From Apoda limacodes (lineage: Eukaryota; Arthropoda; Insecta; Lepidoptera; Limacodidae), in the NCBI GenBank assembly GCA_946406115.1, contig OX291545.1:29879153-29943152 (forward strand): a stretch of DNA of 64,000 nucleotides, given 5' to 3'. Each line of letters begins with the position of its first letter. Position 1 is the stretch's first letter. The notes under the pieces are model-generated. The model searched no databases. It saw nothing but the letters and a program-made list of their open reading frames with translations, and had not been told where the DNA came from. Shown here one piece after another: positions 42,960 through 53,906 of the stretch. A program made the translations under genes and the position numbers.

Positions 42960-45305
42960 AGTAAAAATAACAGTGACATCTAGAAAAAGTATCTAAAACA
43001 ATTTCAAGAGCTGTGAAGAAAGAGTTTAAGCAACAGTTTCATTACAAAGCAGCAAGAGTGCATCGTAGTTAACAGATGTCGCTGTTATTGAAAAAAGTAA
43101 GAAAAGTAAAAAGTCGGATTCTTCGGATCGTGGACATAACAAAATAAGACGAGGGATCGAAGCATCCAACTTCCGGTTCATTGACTACTAAACGGATTTT
43201 ATAAGACCACTTAAATTTGACTCAGGAAATCACTTATAAAGTTTGCTAACACCATTTTTTCGTTGCCGTAAATGTGCATTTAAAAAAATACATCTTCAAA
43301 GCGCACGTTTGAAAAATATTTTTAGTTTGTATGTATGTTTGTCCGCGATTATTTCGCAATACAAAGAGATACCCCCCGACGTCGTCCGCATGGATCCGTA
43401 GTTAATTAAGCGATATACATAATAGTTCATCTCGACCTATTTTTGATTATGCGGTTTATTTTTTTATATATTTGATTATTATTAATAAAAAATAGGTTTT
43501 TTACATGAATATACCAAAAAAAATTTATAGGCATACTTGAGGATGTTTGGGTATTTTTATTGTACGAGAAAATAAGCCAATAGGTCACTTAAAGGTAAAA
43601 AATTAAAACTATTTTAACAAAAACAACAAACGACTTCATAAAGGTAAAAATTATTATTTTAAAATTTTGATCTAAATTATAGTTTGTAGTTGGTGTCTAT
43701 GTCTTTAACAGTTTATAACGTAGGTATATAAAATACCAAAAATATGTAGTAAAGAAACATACAAATTGTCTAGTGGTATCCGACTTCAAAGCGAAGAAAA
43801 CACATATAGTTCTGTCAGTATATCTGCTTAGGGCGTTATTATAAATCAGTTTTTATTGAAATATATATACAACGACAGCACGAGTAAAAGACTTCAGCGT
43901 GTTAGCGGTTTTAGTTTAGTAAAGTTGTATCATACACATACAATATAAACCTCTTGGTTAAAAATTTCATAGAAAATTTTGGAACAGCGACATCTGTTGG
44001 CTTCTACATGTACTAGTTACTACGCTAAGTATGTACCCACCACTACTACTGAAATCCTTTTATGGTAGCTACTTAAATAGTTTTAGACATTTTATCTAGA
44101 TGGCATTATTACGTAAACTAAATTTTTTTTATAACACGATATCAAGATTTTGAGACATTTGGTTGGGTCAAATTTGTTACACATTGTCGTTAACTCTGGT
44201 TTCCCTTCAACACGTATAAATCTTTCGCCTTTTACTAAAGATTTCCGTGGAGGGGAACACTCAAATGAGTCTTCAATATTTTTTGAAATGGTTCTGTACT
44301 GCAGAACCATAATAAAATTAATTGCAAATGTTTCTGTAATACCAATGTTGCACGGCTCGCTAACACCAAAGAAACCTCAAGTTTCATATTCATAATAAAA
44401 GTACAAAGAACAGTTTTATCACTAACCAAGTGATCTCTTTCAGACAACCTTAGGGTAGATGAGTTTACTTTTAAAAAAAGTGACAATGTATGTTTAATAT
44501 AAAGAGAGGCGACAGACATTTAACATTTCCATATTCAAGCTAATTGTTTAGTATGTGCCTGTCTTGGGTTTAAGGCAAAGAAAAAATTTTTTGAAGATTT
44601 ATTCACTCACTATATCAATACCTAGAATATTAGTATTATGTTTTACTAATTACTAACTTATTTGCGATTTTATCGGCGTAAACTTGCAAAAAATATTTAA
44701 ATTTTTACGGAGAAATTATAATTTAAGGTGTAAAGTTTTGAATGTATTTTGTTTCATATATTAATTTTAGAGTACATACCTACTTAATCACGCCCAATTT
44801 TTTTAAAAATCGAAATCGAATCGCGGCTTTGTTAAACTTGGCACGGTACGGTACGGATTTTTTATTTATGCGTACCTACTTACCGCCAAAAAGTTTTTAT
44901 TGGTCTTTTAATTAAAAAAATTAATTTAGACACAATTTGTTTAAAATATATGTACCATAGCGAAAGCAAAATGGTACCTAAATTCCTATTATTTATTTTT
45001 GTGACGCAAATATCGAATTTCATTTTTATAATATTTTAAAGAGGAGGCTGTAATGGCTTCCATCTTTGCCTTTCAGCAAAAATAAAATCAAACATCATTA
45101 ATTTGTATAATATTTGCTTTCTTTGCCGCCATTTGTTGGGCAATAAAGGGCAAAAGTATTTTTTTTTTACATTTTTGTATTTTATTTGGGTGTCAGATTC
45201 TTTTCTTTATCGATTCATTTTTTTTATGAAATAATAGCTCGTGCCAAATAAGTAAATATTTACCATTCGTTCATAGAGTCAATCTATTTCTGATAAATCC
45301 GACAA
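42960..45305. other. AT-rich spacer
   Basis: Overlapping frames at 44092-44519 on both strands have no known motif. No gene supported. Confidence 0.4.
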
Positions 45306-45309
45306 CGTC

Positions 45310-45945
45310 GAGAAGTTATTTTGGAACTTTGTTGTAAAATGTATACAACATTGCCCCATAAAAGAGTAACTTATTTTATGTAGACGTGTATCATGTACCA
45401 ACAGCTTATTTTACTTCTAGTATTTAGTTTGTGAACGTCACTTTTCTTGCTGAAACTATTAATTAATTAAAGATTTTCATTTATGTTCTGTGACGCTAAA
45501 GTTAAAATATTTACTTCCCTCATCCTTTTTATCCTAGATCCTAATTTGTAAATTGCACGAATTGCTCGTTTTTGTAACACAATTTACATCAGCCGCGCTA
45601 CCCCACAATAATATACCATATGTCATTAAACTATGGAAATAACTAAAATAAACTATTTTGCAGTGTCGACACCGGTCAATTGTCTTATTTTTTTGATCGC
45701 GTACACAACAGAGCTAAGTTTTTTGGCTAGGTTACGAATATGAGGATCCCATTGAAGTTTGGAGTCCAGCGTTATGCCAAGAAAGACTGTTGGATTAACA
45801 AGTTCTATTAATTGCTCACCATTAATATTAATACATGTCTGGATCTGACTAACATTTGGTAATGTAAATTTAACACATTTGGTTTTTTTCTTATTAAGTA
45901 ACAAATTATTAGAGTTTAACCAATTTACAATTTTTTTTTAGTATA
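45310..45945 (-). pseudogene. Element 2 LINE, truncated copy
   Basis: Minus-strand frame 45653-45904 encodes LLNKKKTKCVKFTLPN, LVNPTVFLGITLDSKLQWDPH and YAIKKIRQLTGVDTAK. These are the end of the RT palm/thumb (the 'N.KKT..' and 'FLGI.LD..L.W..H' blocks of jockey-type LINEs). Further 3' the match to 41588-41950 goes on with frameshifts ('ccccacaataatataccata' antisense to YGILLWG). It is cut off at both ends and has no tail. Confidence 0.85.
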
Positions 45946-45949
45946 GCTG

Positions 45950-46570
45950 ATACTATAACTAGAGTTCATAATTATTTTCTTGGGACATAAGTTTTTTGAA
46001 TTAAATTTTGATTGATTCTTGCTGAAAGGCCGAGGGGCAAGGACTGAGCCATTGGGCGAAGCCGCAGGCAAATACTAATAAAGAAATAGAAAAAGTAAAA
46101 GTAATTTTAATGTTCAAGGGCGTAGCCAGTTATCGAGCTAGAGGGGGGCAGATCTGGTATAAAATGTTGTTTTTTATATGGCCTTTCATAGGCATTTTAC
46201 TCCATTGTTCATGATGGTAAAACTCCAGAGTCGTGTAGAAATACTTCTGCTATGCATTGTGATTAAATTTTTTAAAAAAAGGGAGAAAAACCAGCTAAAT
46301 ATTTAAAATTTATCACCATTTTCTAAGCCAGTGGGTCTAGGGTTTTCGGCACCATAAAATACATCCAAATTGTGAGGCAGATTATAGAGAACACCGTAGG
46401 AGTATAATCAGCCCTTGTGTATAGCCGTTGTGGACAATGAGAATGTTGACCCGCGATACTGTCTGTATATTGAGTCAAGGAATCTCAGTTTCTAATTCGA
46501 CTAAACATTCAAACAAAAGCCATCCAGCTACACAAAGGAGTGAAACAGAGGGATAAATAGTAAGTAATAA
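45950..46570. other. Spacer with a 'ggcgtagccag' repeat end
   Basis: The piece 'aagggcgtagccagttatcg...gaggggggcaga' at 46116-46155 resembles, in reverse, 'ctggctacgcccatgag' at 60920-60937. It probably belongs to a dispersed repeat. No gene. Confidence 0.4.
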
Positions 46571-46574
46571 GTAG

Positions 46575-46975
46575 TAATTGAGAGTCAAGGAGGCATTGGC
46601 ATGTATCCTAGACATAGCGAAGGTGTTCGATCTGGTCTGCCATCAGGGTTAAGTTGCTATCTTATGGACTGCTCGAGGGTTTGTGCTAATGGGTGGTTAG
46701 CATTTTGTCCGGCAGACGCATACGAGCCGTAGTTGACGGTAAATGCTTTGATAGCATCAACATTAATCTTGGTGACCGCAGGCTCTTTGCTGTCGCCTAC
46801 GCTATTTCTGCTGCGTATCAATTGACATGCTGTCCATCGACAACATACATCGCTATGCATATGACAGTACTGGAGACGCTCTAGCACAGGCCGTGTCAAC
46901 ATCTCTCCTTCTGTAGTAGAGGAAAACCGCAAAGAACTTGTGCCTAAAATCGAGACCACTCTGTCCAAGGTCTCC
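46575..46975 (+). pseudogene. Element 1 LINE fragment (RT palm)
   Basis: Plus-strand match to the element 1 RT from the 'gaggcattggcatgta.cctagacatagcgaagg' block (motif A region) to the segment after the YADD site. Here the site reads YAYD ('tatgcatatgac', about 46853). Codons are shifted and partly deleted. Both ends are abrupt, and the 3' side abuts an RTE-like fragment in the opposite orientation. Confidence 0.85.
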
Positions 46976-47637
46976 TACGGTGGAGAGGTGCGCCGCCGAC
47001 TGTTCGAAATTTGGCGCTGAGCGAGACAGAAAAGGGAACGGTAACAATAGTTTCGGAGATATGACATCTCCCTGTCTCACATCACTCTCGAGTTGGATCG
47101 GTTTTGAGTTCTGATCCTGGAGACGGACTAACATGGTGGCGTTATCGTAAAGTACCTTGGCACCTTGCTATACGGCATCTCTAAACAATCTGCAGCATTG
47201 CCCATGTTTCATCGAATCAATGGCGTTCTCATAATCCACAAACGCTAAGCACAGAGGCAAATTATAATTTTCCGACTTCTGTATAATATGGCGCAGCGTG
47301 TGTATGTGGATCGTATAGCCTTTACGGATAGCGGCTTGTTTGGAAGGTTGGAGAACATCGAATTTGCGAGCGAGGCGATTCGTGAATCGTGATGACTTTA
47401 GAAAGCAGCTTATAAACTGCTCAGATATGTAATGGATAATGGTAATTTTAAAGTCGCAGTTGTCACCTTTTTTGGAGAAGAGCACCAAGCCTATTGCTTA
47501 CGCCTTTAGCTGTTTGAGGGCCATACTAATTTTGTACAAGCTGACGTCTGGGATGTCTTCGGTATTGTTAGGTCAGTCTAGCTCAAGGGTCTTTAGCTGG
47601 GCTGCCAACTGTTTTCAATGTCGACGTGTATAACTGT
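46976..47637 (-). pseudogene. RTE-like LINE fragment (RT)
   Basis: Minus-strand frames 47168-47488 and 46853-47134 give VLFSKKGDNCDFKI, RLARKFDVLQPSKQAAIRKGY, HTLRHIIQKSENYNLPLCLAFVDYENAIDS and LESDVRQGDVISPKL. 'PLCLAFVDYE.A.D' (motif A) and 'VRQGD.ISPKL' (motif B) are hallmark strings of RTE-clade LINEs. Motif A reads FVDYENAIDS, close to the usual FVDFEKAFD. A frameshift separates motif A from B, and motif C is missing. The fragment is squeezed between element 1 and element 3 pieces. Confidence 0.8.
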
Positions 47638-48905
47638 CCATAGAGACAATGCATAGACGACACTAGCGTATGCTAGTATGCTAGTATGAGGCGGATGCAA
47701 GTGGTGTAAAGAGTAAGCTTATTTCTAAGCGACATTTTTTCGCTTTTCTCGACGTTCACTTCGATTCTCCATTTCCAAAACCATTCGCCTAGGGCGGTGA
47801 TTGTGGATTGGAGTTTCTTAGTGATTGCCTGTTGCCTGTCGAAGGTGTAAATAGCGGTATCGTTGGCGAAGAGGGTTGTTGGGTAACTAACGTTTTAAGG
47901 ATGTCGTTGCTGTACAGTAGGTACAAGATCCTCCCTTCCAGGATTCCTGCTTGTATAGGATGACGGGAAGACCTACGACTCTATAGCGAAAGCTGCAGTT
48001 CGACAAATAGTCTCGTATGATGAGTACGTAGCGGTCTGGCAACTGATAGTTGGACAGTTTATAAATTAAACCGTTGTGCCAGACTTTGTCAAAGGCTTTC
48101 GCTACATCGAAAAAGACAGCGCCTTGTGACAGGGCTTACCTAATGCTGAGCCAAAACTGGCTGAAGCCAGTGAGAATATGTTGGCTTGGTGGACTTACGA
48201 GTGTTTGGCGCGGAAGCTGAACTGCTCATTAATTTATTAAGATGCCTTCGGAGACTATAGCGTTCCGTAGGCGAGCGAGGAGGACGTGTTCGAAAAGTTT
48301 ACCAAGGGACTTTAGTAAACTTATAGGGTGGTAGGAGGAAGGCTCGGTACGAGCTTTCCCTGGCTTGTGGATGCCTATAACAATTGAATCTTTCCATTGA
48401 GAAGGAAAAATGCAATTTTCGATAGCAGCGTTGAAGAAGGCGCTTTAGGATATCGTAAGAGATACCGTCCGCGCCCGTTTTACCGTTTGATGCCTTGTTT
48501 GACCTCGTCGACCGTATCGGGGGGCAGATGATCCTGTTGGGGCAGAGATATGGAGGGAGTTGAAGTTGTCTGATTTCAACGCTCTGGCTAGGCGCCAATA
48601 AGCTTGATAAGAAGGAGAGATGTTCTCCATTAGATCACCGAAACGTTGGGCGCGAAGCTCAGCTACAGCGGCGGTGTAAGTCGTTGAAGTTTCCAGTAGT
48701 TCCTCTACGCTCGCGTCTTCAGCGGGCTGCGTTACGTTCAGTAATTAACGACCTGATGTGCTGAGGCAGGATTAGGTGGTGATGTCACCAACCGGCACTT
48801 GTCTTGTCTTGGGAGCGATGATGTCAAAGTTTAGTCTGTCCACTAGTAGGTCGAGGAGTCTGCCTCTCCGTGAAGTGACTAAAGAGTTCCATCGACGGTG
48901 ACCTG
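47638..48905 (-). pseudogene. Element 3: jockey-like LINE, RT region, decayed
   Basis: Minus strand from 48460 downward reads, in broken frames, FNAAIENCIFPSQWKDSIV, IHKPGKARTEPSSYHPISLL, LGKLFEHVLLARLRN and FANDTAIYTFDRQ (motif C, FADD changed to FAND at about 47850). Then come LQSTITALGEWFWKWRIEVN and MSLRNKLTLYTTCIRLILAY (47700). The last block also occurs in the plus-strand copy at 5898-6630, so both belong to one family. Motif B carries further damage. Upstream of 48600 the pre-RT region is barely readable. Confidence 0.8.
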
Positions 48906-48914
48906 CCGGCAAGG

Positions 48915-49146
48915 ATGACAATCCCATACAACAAACGTGATTTTTTTGCTCGATATTGATAACGGTAACAGGTAGACGCTTGAAATATTCACAGAATATT
49001 TAGTTATATATTCACTTTCAAAATAAATAATTGAATTAAAATAAAGCAAATATTTAAGGCGGGCTCCCATACAACAAACGTGATTTTTTGCCGTTTTTAT
49101 AGATAATGGTACGGACTCCTGGCACTCTGACTTGGCCGATTTTTTG
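48915..49146 (-). repeat. 'ggccaagtg/acggaaccct' dispersed repeat, copy 2
   Basis: It shares 'cccatacaacaaacgtgatt', 'gctcgatattgataacggta', 'acaggtagacgcttgaaata' and the end 'gacttggccgattttttg' with 62057-62489 (reverse complement) and 16655-17035. It is shorter than copy 3, because the 'gttgccgctataac' half is missing. Confidence 0.8.
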
Positions 49147-49389
49147 TTATTATTTTACATACCTATTTTGTAATTCATGAGAGTCAGGAATGTTAGCGTA
49201 ATTTTGAGTAAACGTTTTTTTTTAAATGCTTGGTATTTTCTTTAGATTATAAAACTAACTCAAAAAATCTCACGCCGCCGCCGTGGAATTTTTCATGGCG
49301 CGCCACCGCCGGTTTTTTTTAATCGGCGCGCACCTCTACTACGAAGTCACTAGTCGCGCGTTCACTGCTAAATAAACCCCATTCATCAT

Positions 49390-49711
49390 TCCAATATTCA
49401 GAACACACCTTTTATCATCTCCAAGAGCATGAGGATAGTTGGTGTTGACATTTTCAGCCATGTTCAACTCCGAAATCATTTGAAGGACAAGGCGACGCTG
49501 GTATTCAAAAATTTAAAGTACTTAACAGAGCGAAGCAGTACTTCACCTCGGGGCAAAGGTTACTGCATTACAAGTCGCAGGTCGGGTCCTATATGGGGTA
49601 CTGCTGCCATCTCTGGGTGGCTGCACCCGGATATCAGCTTAGCTCTTTTGACCACAGGCTACATTGACCGCTTGCCATCAGGCGGACCGTTAGCTTGTTT
49701 GCCACCTAGGG
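49390..49711 (+). repeat. Element 1 LINE fragment with internal deletion
   Basis: It matches the thumb/C-terminal part of element 1 (ISK-S-IGILGVDISS-like block at about 49420, 'cttaacagagcgaagcagta', 'gtactgctgccatctctggg'). Near 49655 it jumps to the 3' UTR ('gaccgcttgccatcaggcgg'...'gtttgccacct'), losing about 400 bp of coding sequence. No poly(A) remains. Confidence 0.8.
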
Positions 49712-49714
49712 CTA

Positions 49715-50070
49715 TGCATACATGTAAAAGGCAAGCAAATCTTACACCTACAGACGATATTGTCGTTATAAGATGCAGGATCGTGCAAAATGGCGCACCT
49801 TAAAAAAGGCCTATTTTCAGTAGTAGAGTTCAGGATTGGTAGGGGGGAATTCCGAGACATCACAGTAACACGAGGTACCATAAAATATTGGAGGGGATCA
49901 GCCCCCCAGGACACTTCCATTGGGGAAATGAGCACCCTCAGTTCTTATTGAGCCGGCGCCGCTGGTGGACTGTAGTAAGCTAAAGATGAAAAAGGTTAAT
50001 AATGAACGAAAACGCAGTCGCGTGCTAAAACGACCCAACATCATCAAACACTTTCGATCTACCCCTCTAC
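49715..50070. other. Spacer between LINE fragments
   Basis: No supported feature. A frame on minus (49690-49935) is unremarkable. Confidence 0.35.
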
Positions 50071-50074
50071 TACA

Positions 50075-50254
50075 AATGTTAGTCAGATCCAGACATTTAT
50101 TAATATTAATTAATTCAATTAATAAGTTAATTCAACAGTTCCAGACTCCAAAATTCAATGGGGTCTCCATATTCATAACCTGGCCGTAAAACTTAGCTCT
50201 GCTGTGTATGCGATCTAGAAAATAAGACAATTGACCGAAATAGTATATTTTAGC
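50075..50254 (+). repeat. Element 2 LINE, left half of the copy split by element 1
   Basis: It matches 45700-45860 in reverse complement ('aatgttagtcagatccagac', 'cttcaatggggtc', 'cttagctctgctgtgtatgc'). It stops at 'atagtatattttagc', exactly where the poly(A) tail of the near-complete element 1 begins. The next bases of the family ('tatttccatagttta') are found on the far side at 53907. Confidence 0.85.
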
Positions 50255-50326
50255 TTTTTTTTTTTTTTTTTTTTTTTATACCACTAAGGTGGCAAACAAG
50301 CCTACGGTCCGCCTGATGTTAAGCGG

Positions 50327-53293
50327 TCACCGTAGCCTATGGACGCTTGCAACACCAGGGGCATCACTCGCGCGTTGCCGACCCTTCAGAAATCTAATAA
50401 CTTCTTTTTTGAAGAACCCCATTCTGTAGTCCTTACAGAAAACCTTGGCAGGGAGCTCATTCCACAACCCAAGGGTTCGCGGGAGGAAGTTTCTCTGAAA
50501 CCGCACTGTTCGCGACCATTTTGGTTCCAAAGTGTGAGAATGAATTCCCTGTCGATGGCGAGCGGTGCGATGGTAGAAAGTAGCCGTGGGCATCATTTCG
50601 AACAATTCCTCAGAACACAATCCATTGTACAAGCGGTAGAACACACACAGGGAGGCAAAGTCTCTCCTCAGACTTAAGGGCTCAATACCGCAAGTGAGTT
50701 TGGGATCGTCGACAATTCTCACAGCCCGTCGTTGAACCGAGTCAAAAGGGCCAAGCTGGTATCCGGGTGCACCCGCCCAGAGATGGCAGCAGTACTCCAT
50801 ATGGGGCCGGACTTGCGACTTGTAAAGTAGCAACCTTTGCCCCGACGTGAAGTACTGCTTCGCTCTGTTGAGTACACCAAGTTTTTTGGACGCCAGCTTT
50901 ACCTTGTCTAGCAAATGATCTCGGAACTGAACATCGCTGGAGATGTCAACGCCAAGGATCCCAATGCTCTTAGAGATGGAGAGGGTAGTGTTCTGGAATT
51001 GTGGGACTACAGTGAATGGGGTTTTCTTAGCGGTGAACGCGCAGACTTGTGTCTTTGAAGGGTTGAATCGGACCAAGTTTTCCCGCCCCCAGTCAGAGAT
51101 CTTGGACAGACCGATCTCGATTTGAGACACAAGTTCTTCACGCTTTTCCTCCACAACGGAACGTGGGATGCTTGCACGGCCCGTGTAATAAGCGTCTCCA
51201 GTACTGTCATCTGCATAGCAATGTATGTTGTTGATGTCCAACATATCATTGATGTGCAGTAGAAACAGCGTAGAAGACAGCACAGAGCCTTGCGGGGCAC
51301 CAGCACTTATGTCCATGCTATCAGAGCAACTACCGTCAACTACGGCTCGTATGCTTCTGCCGGACAAAAAGCTAGCCACCCATTTGCACAAACCCTCGGG
51401 CACTCCGTAAGAAGGCAACTTCGATAGAAGACCCCGGTGCCAGACCCGATCGAACGCCTTCGCTATGTCTAGGCTACATGCCAATGCCTCCCCCTGACTC
51501 TCAATAGCTAGTGCCCATCGGTGTGTGAGATACACTAGAAGGTCACCAGTTGAGCGACCGTGGCGAAAGCCATATTGACGGTCACTGATCAGGTCGTGTT
51601 TTTCTAGGTATCTCAAAAGCTGTGTGTTGATCACACGCTCCATCACCTTGGAGAGGAGAGAGGTTATAGCGATAGGCCTGTAATTCGATGGATCTGATCT
51701 ATCGCCCTTTTTGGGCACCGGGTGCACATTTGCAGTCTTCCATGAAGACGGAAATTGCCTAGTGTGGTAGGAAAGCGTGAAGAGGCGCGTGAGTACAGGA
51801 CATAACTCAGGAGCACACTGCTTAAGCACCACTGCTGGTATGCCGTCTGGCCCACTCGACTTATGAACGTCTAGGGAAAGCAACGCCCGCCGGACCTCGC
51901 GCTGTGTTATAGTGATTTCCGGCATGGTCTTACCGCACCACGGTAAAGTAGGTGGTACAGCGCCTTCGTCGTTCACATTCGAGTTAGAGGCAAAGAGACT
52001 GCCCAATAGATCGGCTTTCTCTTTTGCACTGTGGGCCAAGTCACCATCGGTCTTTCGCAGTGGTGGTAATGACGACTGGCAGAAGTTCCCCTCGGCAGCT
52101 TTAGCAAGCGACCAGAAAGCACGACTCCCAGAAGGATAGCTCGCAAGTTGCCCACCTATTTTGCCGATGAATTGGAATTTTGCTCTGGCAGTTGCTTGCT
52201 TACTGAACCTCGAGGCAGCATTTAATTTGCGTTTTAACTCAGAAATATTCGGATCCCTATTATTACGAGCCGTGGTCCAAGCCTCATACGCAGTTTGCTT
52301 AAGAATTTTAGCTTCTCTGCAAGGCCTATTAAACCACGGTCGTTTTTTGACGCCGGCAGCTACTCGCAGGTTAGGAATGAAACATTCCATACCAGCGAGG
52401 ATTGTCTCAGTGACTGCGGCTGCGCAGACGTCAGGATCTTCTGAGCTATAGCAGATCTGCCTCCACGGGTACGATGCATAAAATTCTCGCAATCCATCCC
52501 AGTCTGCCGACTTATAATGCCACACACGACGCCAATTAGTTGGCCCAGAAGGATCGGGTTGTGTGCATGACAATCGAGTCCGGATGAGACAGTGGTCCGA
52601 GGAGCCAAGAGGCGCATCCACTGAGACGGAGTATCCATCCGGACGTGTAGTCAGCAGAAGGTCCAGTAAGGAGCTTGTATGGTCCTCTATATCTGGTATT
52701 CTCGTTGGAGAAAGTACCAGCTGAGAGAATCCATAGGTCAGAGCAAATTCATGAGCAGATATCCCTGCATAGTTATTGGTTCGAGAACTGAGCCACTCAC
52801 GATGGTGGGCGTTAAAGTCTCCCAAAATAACTACTTCTGCTGTAGGATATTGCTCTAGAACTTTGTCAGTCGTCAAACTCAGGTGCGTGAAGAGTCGAGT
52901 TACGTCCGTGTCACCGCTATGAGACCTGTATAGGCACGCATAGATACGAGTGTGGCCCCCATGATCTACGCGCACCCACAATATCGACAGGTCCCTGTCT
53001 TCAAGGCTATGAAGTCGGCGACAGCAGATATCCTCCCGGACGAACATACATACACCGGCACGACTCAAAAAATTGTGCTCGAGTTTGTAGCCGGGATAAC
53101 GAAGGTATGATGTGTCGGCCGGGCAGGATATCTGCGTCTCCGTTAGAAAAAGAATGGTTGGCTGCGCAGTCTCGAGATGGTGATGGACTGCGTTAAGATT
53201 TGCGTGAATACCCCTTATGTTGCAAAAATCCACATTATATGTGGATGGAGTAACCGCTGTCAAAACTCTTTTCTTTTTTCTGTTCCTGGCCAT
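50327..53293 (-). CDS. LINE ORF2-type protein: AP endonuclease plus reverse transcriptase
   Basis: 988 codons without a stop. The N-terminal APE endonuclease is at about residues 20-240 (CNIRG 24-28, LTET 50-53, GDFNAHHREW 158-167, LLDLLLT 209-215, SSDH 231-234), so all usual catalytic blocks are present. Reverse transcriptase is at about 470-760: KKGDRSDPSNYRPIAIT 528-544, motif A SLDIAKAFDRVWH 607-619, motif B GAPQGSVLS 665-673, motif C YADD 693-696, then NPSKTQV and the GVDIS block. The C-terminal thumb-like region ends in KKEVIRFLKGRQ. The protein nicks target DNA and copies the element's RNA (target-primed reverse transcription). The APE+RT layout, YADD and poly(A) tail place it in the CR1/jockey superfamily; the exact clade is not settled here. 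The intact frame suggests recent activity. Confidence 0.92.
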   Translation of the reverse strand: MARNRKKKRVLTAVTPSTYNVDFCNIRGIHANLNAVHHHLETAQPTILFLTETQISCPADTSYLRYPGYKLEHNFLSRAGVCMFVREDICCRRLHSLEDRDLSILWVRVDHGGHTRIYACLYRSHSGDTDVTRLFTHLSLTTDKVLEQYPTAEVVILGDFNAHHREWLSSRTNNYAGISAHEFALTYGFSQLVLSPTRIPDIEDHTSSLLDLLLTTRPDGYSVSVDAPLGSSDHCLIRTRLSCTQPDPSGPTNWRRVWHYKSADWDGLREFYASYPWRQICYSSEDPDVCAAAVTETILAGMECFIPNLRVAAGVKKRPWFNRPCREAKILKQTAYEAWTTARNNRDPNISELKRKLNAASRFSKQATARAKFQFIGKIGGQLASYPSGSRAFWSLAKAAEGNFCQSSLPPLRKTDGDLAHSAKEKADLLGSLFASNSNVNDEGAVPPTLPWCGKTMPEITITQREVRRALLSLDVHKSSGPDGIPAVVLKQCAPELCPVLTRLFTLSYHTRQFPSSWKTANVHPVPKKGDRSDPSNYRPIAITSLLSKVMERVINTQLLRYLEKHDLISDRQYGFRHGRSTGDLLVYLTHRWALAIESQGEALACSLDIAKAFDRVWHRGLLSKLPSYGVPEGLCKWVASFLSGRSIRAVVDGSCSDSMDISAGAPQGSVLSSTLFLLHINDMLDINNIHCYADDSTGDAYYTGRASIPRSVVEEKREELVSQIEIGLSKISDWGRENLVRFNPSKTQVCAFTAKKTPFTVVPQFQNTTLSISKSIGILGVDISSDVQFRDHLLDKVKLASKKLGVLNRAKQYFTSGQRLLLYKSQVRPHMEYCCHLWAGAPGYQLGPFDSVQRRAVRIVDDPKLTCGIEPLSLRRDFASLCVFYRLYNGLCSEELFEMMPTATFYHRTARHRQGIHSHTLEPKWSRTVRFQRNFLPRTLGLWNELPAKVFCKDYRMGFFKKEVIRFLKGRQRASDAPGVASVHRLR

Positions 53294-53802
53294 TTTTTTT
53301 GAAGTAACTTAGACTACGGATGAGGATTCACTGCACAGACAGCTTAGAAGACAAAAAGTTGCGGTACTAAGACTGCCGAAGCTCAACACAGATGATACGG
53401 TTGCTGGCACGGCGGGCGGAAGGGCCCCTGATCCCCCTCTGTTGTAGTAGCCGGGTCCACTCCGGTCTCCTTCTCCGGCACGACTACTACTTCAGAGACT
53501 TTACACAGGTTGGCGGATCAGCCTCCCAGGGCGGAGATTAAGTGATCCCTGGGTTCGGGAACCCGTTCAACCTGCGGGCGGCCAGCGGTCAGCCGTTTCA
53601 TCAGGTCTCCCTGACCGTCGAACCAGCACGCCGTGTCTACGCCGAGCAATGACAGCAACAAGCACCGTCGGTCCTCCGCTGTCCGCGCAGCGAATCCTCA
53701 AAGAGAGAGCTCTGGCAACCTCACTCACCGCCAGGAACACAACACTACTCAATGTTAGTGTTATTGTGGCCGCGGTTTTCTGTAAGGTGGAGGTACTTCC
53801 CC

Positions 53803-53898
53803 AGTTCGGGCCGCTCATTCGAGCAAGTACTCGCTATGCCCCGCTTTATTTGTTCGGGCAGCTTATTCGAGCGAATACTTGCAGTGCCCTACCTCTCT
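53803..53898 (-). repeat. Two tandem 48-bp units in the element 1 5' region
   Basis: Unit 1 (53803-53850) starts agttcgggccgctcattcga and unit 2 (53851-53898) starts tgttcgggcagcttattcga. They align over the full 48 bp with roughly two-thirds or more identity. Tandem monomers at a LINE 5' end often carry the internal promoter (for example mouse L1), so a promoter role is plausible but unproven here. Confidence 0.65.
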
Positions 53899-53906
53899 TA
53901 AAATAC

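Larger units (their letters stand above)
50255..53906 (-). mobile_element. Element 1 LINE, near-complete copy
   Basis: About 3.65 kb, minus strand. It has a T23 run (poly(A) tail) at 50255-50277, a short 3' UTR of about 50 bp, one long intact ORF (50327-53293), and a 5' region of about 610 bp starting at about 53906. That 5' region is GC-rich and opens with two imperfect 48-bp tandem units (53803-53850 and 53851-53898). No long first ORF is visible; the longest frame there is 83 codons. It is inserted in an element 2 copy. A clear target-site duplication cannot be read because the two flanks differ at the junction. It may be a full-length or only slightly 5'-truncated insertion. Confidence 0.88.

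Noticed and set aside
53567..53818. 83-codon minus-strand frame as ORF1 of element 1
   Set aside because: It has no zinc knuckle, RRM, PHD or esterase motif, and it overlaps the 5' tandem monomers. I treat it as a chance frame in GC-rich 5' UTR.
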